Shown piece after piece: positions 14,631 to 19,493 of a stretch of DNA of 19,493 nt. Numbering within the stretch: the first letter of the stretch is position 1; each line of letters starts with the position of its first letter. The position numbers and the translations under genes are program-made. Source of the stretch: an uncultured Clostridia bacterium (GTDB taxonomy: Bacteria; Bacillota; Clostridia; Christensenellales; Aristaeellaceae); assembly GCA_934636425.1 (NCBI GenBank), contig CAKUAV010000039.1, positions 1 to 19,493 of the forward strand. The letters run 5' to 3'. The notes under the pieces are model-generated. The model made no database searches, had not been told where the DNA came from, and saw nothing but the letters and a program-made list of their open reading frames with translations.

Positions 14631-16415
14631 CTATCCGAATGTCCTGAGCGCGTTGAACGCGAACGTCCTGCGCCCGTTTTCAACCGGCTCGTCGGTATCG
14701 AGCGCAATCAGATACAGCGCCTCGCCCCACACGCCGCGCCAGCCCTCGGGCACGTCGAACTTCTGCCGCGTGGCGGTCAGCCCCGGCTCCCAGCGCATAC
14801 GCACCGGCCCGAGCTGCGCCCAGCCCGCGCCCAGCTCGGGCTCATGGGGCGTAATAAAGCGAAAGCTCACCGGTGAAAAGTCCTTCAGATCAAAGAATTC
14901 CATCAGCTGCACGGTGTTCTGAGCGCGCTCGTAGACCAGCGTCCTCTGCCAGGCGTACACGCCGCTCTGGGGCGGATAGGCCGCGGCGAGGTTCATCGAT
15001 ATCATGGCGTAATCGTCCTCCAGCCGGCAGGACACGTCCTGCGCCCCGAACGCCGCGCCCAGGCTCTGCCCCGCGCCGCCGATCAGCGGCAGATTGTGAT
15101 GCGCCGTGTCGCCAAGAAAGCCCGCGTCGGCCAGCACCGGCTCGCCCTCGCAGAACAATATGAAGTTGCCCGCGTCGGCATGGGCGCTCACATCGCCGTT
15201 CGAACCGCCCCGCACCGCCAGCGCCAGCCCCCGTTCGCTGTCCTCGTCCTGACGCGCCACCATGATCTGCGCCAGCGCGTAATAGCCCTGCCGCCTGAAC
15301 GGCGGGCGCACGGCGTCCTCCGCCATGGCCTGAATATTGAACAGATCGGCCGCAAAATGCAGCAGACTGCCGCCTCTCTCCTCCTGCTCCTGTGTGTGGC
15401 TGAGAAATACGCCCAGATCGCAGAGCGCCTCGTCCTGCACATACGCCCCCAGCCGGTAGAGCAGCGCGCCGGGCAGCGTCGTCCTCATGGAATGCGCCCC
15501 GGCGTTCAAAAACCAGCCCTGCGCCATATGGCAGAACACGGGATAGTGCGCCATGAGCCGAATCTGCTTCTCTCGGCGCATATCCACGCTGCCGCGGCTC
15601 ACCGAGAGCGCCATCATCACGATGTCTATCACCGGTTCGACCGTCCGCGCCCACTCGTCCACGCCGCCGGGAACGCTGCCGTCCGCAGGCAGCGCCATGA
15701 GCAGATGATCGAACAGATCCATGGCCTTGCCCGCGCACGCCCAGCGATGCTGGCTCGACTCCTCAAACGTCCAGAATGCCATCATGCAGCCGCACAGACA
15801 GCGCATGGCGTCGCTCTTGGGGCCGCACATCCACACCGTGCCCGCCAGCGTGCGGAACGGCCGGATCACGCGCCGCTCGACCTCGCCGGCAATGCGCTCG
15901 ATCAGCTGCGGCGACACCGCGTCCAAACGCGATGAGACCATCTGCACCGCCAGCGCCAGATCGCAGGCCGTCTCCGCCGCCGAGCGATCGACGCGCGGCT
16001 GATCCATATCGGGCAGCGGGCGATCGCCGCGCCCCTGCGCCGAGAGGTTGTTGCCCGGAGACACCCAGCTGCTCTCCTCGCAGATCGCCCAGACCACGTC
16101 GGCCAGCTTCATGTCATAGCGCCCGTCCGGCACGACGCAGCTGCCGATCACCAGATCGCGCAGCATATCGCGCCGAATGCGGCGGTTTTTTTCATAATCG
16201 GCGGCAATGCCGGCGCGGCTGAAGCTGATATAGCTCGAAGCCGTCAGCATCGGTATGGGCGCGTCCATCCATTGGTCGGCGCGCGCCGTCAGCCGCTGAC
16301 GCACGGCAGGGGGCAGGTCTTCCCACGCCGCGCGATCCTCGGCGGGCAGCGCCATTATGAACGCCGCCGCGCCCTGCATATCGACCAGCAGCCTGTCGCG
16401 GTATTTTTCCAGCAT
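14631..16415 (-). CDS. Heparinase II/III-like family protein
   Basis: This 594-residue protein is probably a cytoplasmic polysaccharide-lyase-type protein. Residues about 1-370 are helical with many Trp and His, as in an (alpha/alpha) toroid. From about 375 a beta-sandwich starts with the family motif GGSNGDVSAHADAGNFIL at 403-420 (H412, D414), then GEPVLADAG (424-432) and HHNLPLIGGAGQ (439-450). The family cleaves uronic-acid-containing glycans by beta-elimination, but many members are uncharacterised and the substrate cannot be read from sequence. No signal peptide. The start is fixed by GGAGG 6 nt upstream; the gene begins 11 bp after the oxidoreductase stop and ends 15 bp before the GH78 gene, so these three are one operon. 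Confidence 0.78.
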   Translation of the reverse strand: MLEKYRDRLLVDMQGAAAFIMALPAEDRAAWEDLPPAVRQRLTARADQWMDAPIPMLTASSYISFSRAGIAADYEKNRRIRRDMLRDLVIGSCVVPDGRYDMKLADVVWAICEESSWVSPGNNLSAQGRGDRPLPDMDQPRVDRSAAETACDLALAVQMVSSRLDAVSPQLIERIAGEVERRVIRPFRTLAGTVWMCGPKSDAMRCLCGCMMAFWTFEESSQHRWACAGKAMDLFDHLLMALPADGSVPGGVDEWARTVEPVIDIVMMALSVSRGSVDMRREKQIRLMAHYPVFCHMAQGWFLNAGAHSMRTTLPGALLYRLGAYVQDEALCDLGVFLSHTQEQEERGGSLLHFAADLFNIQAMAEDAVRPPFRRQGYYALAQIMVARQDEDSERGLALAVRGGSNGDVSAHADAGNFILFCEGEPVLADAGFLGDTAHHNLPLIGGAGQSLGAAFGAQDVSCRLEDDYAMISMNLAAAYPPQSGVYAWQRTLVYERAQNTVQLMEFFDLKDFSPVSFRFITPHEPELGAGWAQLGPVRMRWEPGLTATRQKFDVPEGWRGVWGEALYLIALDTDEPVENGRRTFAFNALRTFG

Positions 16416-16426
16416 AGCGTCCTCCG

Positions 16427-17554
16427 TCAGTCAACCGTCACCCAGCCGTGCCGCGCCGCCGAGGCCGCCATGCAGTCCAGCAGCCGCTGGAGCCGCGCGC
16501 CCTCTTCCAGCCCGGGGGCAGGCGTTTCTCCGTGCGCGAGCGCATTCAGGAAGCTGAAATAGCAGTGCATATGCCCGCGCTCCCAGCCGATGGCGTTCTT
16601 GGCCGGCAAAAAGCTCCCGCCCGGCGCGGGATAGCGCCCCACGCACTCTATGCGCGTATAGCCCCGCATTCCGCCCAGCGGCACCTCGGGCTGCGTGTTG
16701 TCGTAAAACTCCAGCCAGCCGGGATTGTCCAGATTCCAGCGGATCGCGCCCTTCGTGCCGGTGATTTCGAGGAACATCACATCGGTCGTGCCGGCGGTGA
16801 TCTTGCTGGCCTCGACCGTGCCCAGCGCGCCGTTCCTGAGACGGAGCAGCATCAGCGCGTGATCCTCGGTCACCTCATGGCAGATTCCGCCCTCGCGCGT
16901 CGGCCGCTCGGGATAGAGCGTGTTCTCGGCGCACAGCACCTCGGCGGGCTGCTGGCCGATCAGCCATGTGACCAGATCCAGCGCGTGCGAGCCCAGATCG
17001 AGCAGCACCCCGCCGCCCACGCCCTGCTTCCAGCCCATGGGCTTGTCGGGATCGATCGAGCCGGAATGGAGATAGCGGCAGGTGAATGAGAGTATCTCGC
17101 CCACGCGCCCCTCATCGATGATTTCCTTCGCGCGCAGCGTCGATGTGAAGAAGCGGTTGTGCAGCGCGATCTGCACCTTGCCCTTCGCGCCCTGCGCCGC
17201 CGCGAGTATGCGCTGCGCCGATTCATAATCGACGGTCAGCGGCTTGTCGACATAGACGTTCTTGCCCGCCTTCAGCGCGTCGATCACCATGCGCTCGTGG
17301 TCGGCGTTGGGCGTGCAGACGCTCACCACGTCTATGCGCGGATCGCTGAGCAGATCGTGATAGTCGCCCGTGGCATATTCAAATCCCAGCTCACGGCGCG
17401 CCTTTTCCGCCTTGGACACCGTGCGCGAGCACACGCCGATCAATTTGGCCTCAAAGCCCGCGTCCGGATAAAACAGGGGCAGCGCGCGGACGGCCAGCGT
17501 GTGCGTGCGCCCCATAAAGCCCCAGCCGATGATGCCGATTCCGATTGTCTTCAT
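16427..17554 (-). CDS. Gfo/Idh/MocA family NAD(P)-dependent oxidoreductase
   Basis: This 375-residue protein starts at the ATG preceded by AAAGGAAG; 14 extra in-frame codons upstream are unsupported. The Rossmann motif GIIGWGFMGRTH is at 7-18. The catalytic lysine motif DKPL is at 103-106 (usually EKP). GGGVLLDLGSHALDLVTWL at 180-198 carries the conserved Asp and His. Family members oxidise or epimerise sugars, inositols and sugar acids, including C3 oxidation that prepares glycosides for elimination. It is the first gene of the operon with the heparinase-like and GH78 genes, pointing to modification of the same imported glycan (inference). Exact substrate unknown. Confidence 0.87.
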   Translation of the reverse strand: MKTIGIGIIGWGFMGRTHTLAVRALPLFYPDAGFEAKLIGVCSRTVSKAEKARRELGFEYATGDYHDLLSDPRIDVVSVCTPNADHERMVIDALKAGKNVYVDKPLTVDYESAQRILAAAQGAKGKVQIALHNRFFTSTLRAKEIIDEGRVGEILSFTCRYLHSGSIDPDKPMGWKQGVGGGVLLDLGSHALDLVTWLIGQQPAEVLCAENTLYPERPTREGGICHEVTEDHALMLLRLRNGALGTVEASKITAGTTDVMFLEITGTKGAIRWNLDNPGWLEFYDNTQPEVPLGGMRGYTRIECVGRYPAPGGSFLPAKNAIGWERGHMHCYFSFLNALAHGETPAPGLEEGARLQRLLDCMAASAARHGWVTVD

Positions 17555-17607
17555 AATTGTTTCTTCCTTTCGCGGTCTGATAGACACAGCGCTCATATTA
17601 TATATCT

Positions 17608-17636
17608 ATTCTAGCCGCCCCGGCGCAAAAAGTCAA
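17608..17636 (-). promoter_or_regulatory. SigA promoter of the Gfo/Idh-heparinase-GH78 operon
   Basis: On the minus strand TTGACT (17631-17636), a 17-bp spacer and TAGAAT (17608-17613). The leader is about 45 nt. Confidence 0.75.
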
Positions 17637-17680
17637 TCGCGGCGCTTTTGTTTTTCTGAGAGGATGTGGCGCTTATTTTT

Positions 17681-17728
17681 ATACATGATTTTGTATGTTA
17701 ATGGACGTTAAAAGTGTAAATATTCACT
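17681..17728. promoter_or_regulatory. Two short dyads in the divergent promoter region
   Basis: ATACA (17681-17685) and TGTAT (17692-17696) form one dyad. AGTG (17713-17716) and CACT (17725-17728) around TAAATATT form another, just upstream of the C69 promoter. They could be operator sites; the family of any regulator is not evident. Confidence 0.3.
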
Positions 17729-17736
17729 CATACCCC

Positions 17737-17765
17737 TTGACACACTTATATTTATGCGCTACAAT
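17737..17765 (+). promoter_or_regulatory. SigA promoter of the C69 dipeptidase gene
   Basis: Perfect TTGACA (17737-17742), 17-bp spacer and TACAAT (17760-17765). Start codon about 35 nt downstream. Confidence 0.88.
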
Positions 17766-17800
17766 GGCGTCACTGAAACGAAGAAAGGCGGCGCAATCCC

Positions 17801-19360
17801 ATGATGAAATCCAAAATGAAGAAAATCCTGCCCATCGCTCTGGCCGTCATGCTGTGCATGAGCTCGGTGAACGCCCTGGCCTGCACGGCGATTTACGTCG
17901 GCGCTGATCTGACGAAAGACGGCTCGACGATATTCGCCCGCTCCGAGGATATTTCCAACAGCTACAACAAGCTGTTCTATGTCGCGCCCGCGGGCAAGCA
18001 CACGGCCGGCGAGGTCTACAACGGCTGCTACGGCTTCAGCTACACATTCACCAGGGACAGCTACGGCTACACCGCCTTCAGCGACGATAACGGCAGCGGC
18101 GTCTGCCCGGACTGCGGCGGCGAGCACGCCCACACACCCTACGAGGCGGGCGGCACCAACGATATGGGCGTGACCGTGAGCGCCACGGTGACCATCGGCT
18201 GCTCCGATGCGCTCTATGAGGCCGACCCCTACGTCGACACTGGCATTGAAGAGGCCGAAATCCCCACCGTGCTGCTGAGCGAGGCCGCCACGGCGAAGGA
18301 AGCCGTCGAGCTGCTGCTGAGCATCTATGACAACGCCGGCTGCGCGGGCGGCGCGGGCGTGTTTGTCGCCGACGACAAGGAAGTCTGGTATATCGAGAAC
18401 GCCTCCGGCACGCAGTATGTCGCGCTGAAGCTGTCCTCCTCCATGGCGTTCGCCCAGCCCAATATGTCGATCATCGGCCTGATCGATCTGGACGACGCCG
18501 AAAACGTCATCGCCTCGAAGGATCTCATCGCCGTGGCCGAAAAGGCCGGAACCTATGTCGGCGACAAGGAGAAGAACACAATCGACTATGTGGCCTCCTA
18601 CAACGCCGATCAGACTGCCGGCGGCCGCATGGTGAGCGCGCTCGCGTTCTTCAACGCCGCCGCGGCCAAGGACGAGCCGGAAACAGCCGACTACACCATC
18701 TCCAATGTGGACGCGGACGGCAATATCGTGCCGATGTACACGAGTATCGCGCTCGACCACGCCTACAGCATTGCCGACGTCGTGGCCTACTATCACATCG
18801 CGGGCATAGGCTCCAGCCGCAATCTCGAGACCCACATATTCCAGACATTTGCAGAGGACGGCCTGACCGACACCGTCGAATGGGTCGCCATGGACGACGC
18901 GGCGCTGAGCGTGTTCGTGCCCTACTATCCCATGCTGACCACAAAGACCTACGCGGGCTATCAGGTCAGCACCGACGAGGCCGCCTTCACCGAGGAGGAG
19001 CCGACCGACGCGGACGTTTACTATCCCACCACAAAGAACAAGCGCAACGAAGCCGGCGAGCGCGTACAGATAGAGGGCTTCTGCGCCCTGCCCGCCGACT
19101 GGGCCGACTCCTGCTACTGGACGATGGACGCGCTGTCGAACCTCTATGAAGCGGGCGATCTGAACGCCGAAGAGAAGGCCAAAATCGACGCGGAGCTTGC
19201 CGACCTTCAGGCGCAGGCCTACGACGTTTTTGAGAACATGAAGGCCGCCGTCGCCGCCGCTGACAGCGACGAGGCCAAGGCCGCCGCCACCACCGCGAGC
19301 GAGGAGATGGCCGCCAAGGTACACGCCGCCTGCGTGGCTCTGGTCAACGAAGTTAAATAA
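17801..19360 (+). CDS. Secreted C69-family dipeptidase
   Basis: This 519-residue protein has a signal peptide (about 1-27, ending SSVNALA). The C69/U34 N-terminal nucleophile cysteine follows directly (C28 in CTAIYVGADLTKDGSTIFAR), which processing would expose. Other family marks are RSEDIS at 47-52 and NDMGVTVSATVT at 120-131. It should hydrolyse short peptides outside the membrane. Residues 102-111 hold CPDCGGEHAH, a possible metal-binding insert. The last 70 residues are Ala/Glu/Lys-rich and helical, likely a coiled region, and no sorting signal is visible. The ATG ATG start has AAAGG about 12 nt upstream. It is divergent from the Gfo/Idh operon and monocistronic. Confidence 0.88.
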   Translation: MMKSKMKKILPIALAVMLCMSSVNALACTAIYVGADLTKDGSTIFARSEDISNSYNKLFYVAPAGKHTAGEVYNGCYGFSYTFTRDSYGYTAFSDDNGSGVCPDCGGEHAHTPYEAGGTNDMGVTVSATVTIGCSDALYEADPYVDTGIEEAEIPTVLLSEAATAKEAVELLLSIYDNAGCAGGAGVFVADDKEVWYIENASGTQYVALKLSSSMAFAQPNMSIIGLIDLDDAENVIASKDLIAVAEKAGTYVGDKEKNTIDYVASYNADQTAGGRMVSALAFFNAAAAKDEPETADYTISNVDADGNIVPMYTSIALDHAYSIADVVAYYHIAGIGSSRNLETHIFQTFAEDGLTDTVEWVAMDDAALSVFVPYYPMLTTKTYAGYQVSTDEAAFTEEEPTDADVYYPTTKNKRNEAGERVQIEGFCALPADWADSCYWTMDALSNLYEAGDLNAEEKAKIDAELADLQAQAYDVFENMKAAVAAADSDEAKAAATTASEEMAAKVHAACVALVNEVK

Positions 19361-19379
19361 AAAATATATCAGATCCTCC

Positions 19380-19411
19380 GCGCGCCGCATGATAAATCCC
19401 ATGCGGCGCGC
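19380..19411 (+). terminator. Strong stem-loop after the C69 gene, abutting the right repeat
   Basis: A perfect 12-bp stem GCGCGCCGCATG (19380-19391) / CATGCGGCGCGC (19400-19411) with an 8-nt loop, 19 bases after the stop codon. No T-tract follows: the 76-bp repeat begins at the last stem base. Confidence 0.7.
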
Positions 19412-19486
19412 TCAGCTTGTCAAAAAAGTTTTTGACAAGCTGGTGGACGGGAGAGCAAGCTCCCCCGCCACTGCCACCCCTACCAG
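19411..19486 (+). repeat. Right copy of 76-bp terminal inverted repeat
   Basis: Exact reverse complement of positions 1-76. It includes the 30-bp palindrome at 19413-19442 and the GGGAG/CTCCC dyad at 19450-19465. It starts at the last base of the hairpin that follows the C69 gene, so it has the same orientation relative to the upstream gene as the left copy. Seven more bases (TTTTTGC) follow before the window ends. Confidence 0.9.
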
Positions 19487-19493
19487 TTTTTGC

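Noticed and set aside
1..19493. The whole window as a composite transposon bounded by 76-bp inverted repeats
   Set aside because: No intact transposase, integrase or target duplication was seen, and the gene content is ordinary chromosomal metabolism. Ends falling in a multicopy repeat explain it better.

Overview
The window looks like a piece of a fairly GC-rich, low-redundancy Bacillota (Clostridia) chromosome, probably from an uncultured gut lineage. The basis is SigA promoters with TTGACA/TATAAT-type boxes and 17-18 bp spacers, AGGAGG-like ribosome binding sites, simple intrinsic terminators, an ECF queuosine-precursor transporter, a Spo0A-type regulator, a C69 dipeptidase and a macro-domain/HTH protein of a Bacillota type. 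The lineage is inference; no rRNA or tRNA gene was seen.

Layout from left to right. (1) A 76-bp repeat at the very start, then a minus-strand cluster running from a consensus promoter near 3.67 kb: FAD-dependent oxidoreductase, BNR/sialidase-like protein, small Sm-like protein. (2) A plus-strand macro-domain + HTH protein convergent with queT; the two share a bidirectional terminator. queT has a leader of about 265 nt that begins with a preQ1-type riboswitch candidate. (3) Three plus-strand single-gene units, each with its own terminator: a FucO-like lactaldehyde reductase, a secreted protein of unknown function and a class II aldolase. (4) A minus-strand Spo0A-like regulator with a degenerate receiver domain, followed by about 1.7 kb without an intact gene. 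That stretch holds three tandem copies of a ~240-bp structured repeat and a decayed IS630-type transposase. (5) A tightly packed minus-strand operon: Gfo/Idh/MocA oxidoreductase, heparinase II/III-like protein and GH78 alpha-L-rhamnosidase-like protein. (6) A divergent secreted C69 dipeptidase, a 12-bp-stem hairpin, and the second copy of the 76-bp repeat in inverted orientation.

Taken together, the genes suggest use of plant or host glycans. The sialidase-like, heparinase-like and rhamnosidase-like proteins all lack signal peptides, so they should act on imported oligosaccharides, with two redox enzymes (FAD and Gfo/Idh) in the same transcripts. The class II aldolase and FucO fit deoxysugar breakdown (rhamnose/fucose to lactaldehyde to 1,2-propanediol). 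No ABC or PTS transporter is present here.

The least explained features are the perfect 76-bp inverted repeats at the two ends, each abutting a gene-3' stem-loop; the 240-bp tandem array; and the long queT leader. No intact novel defence or mobile system was seen.
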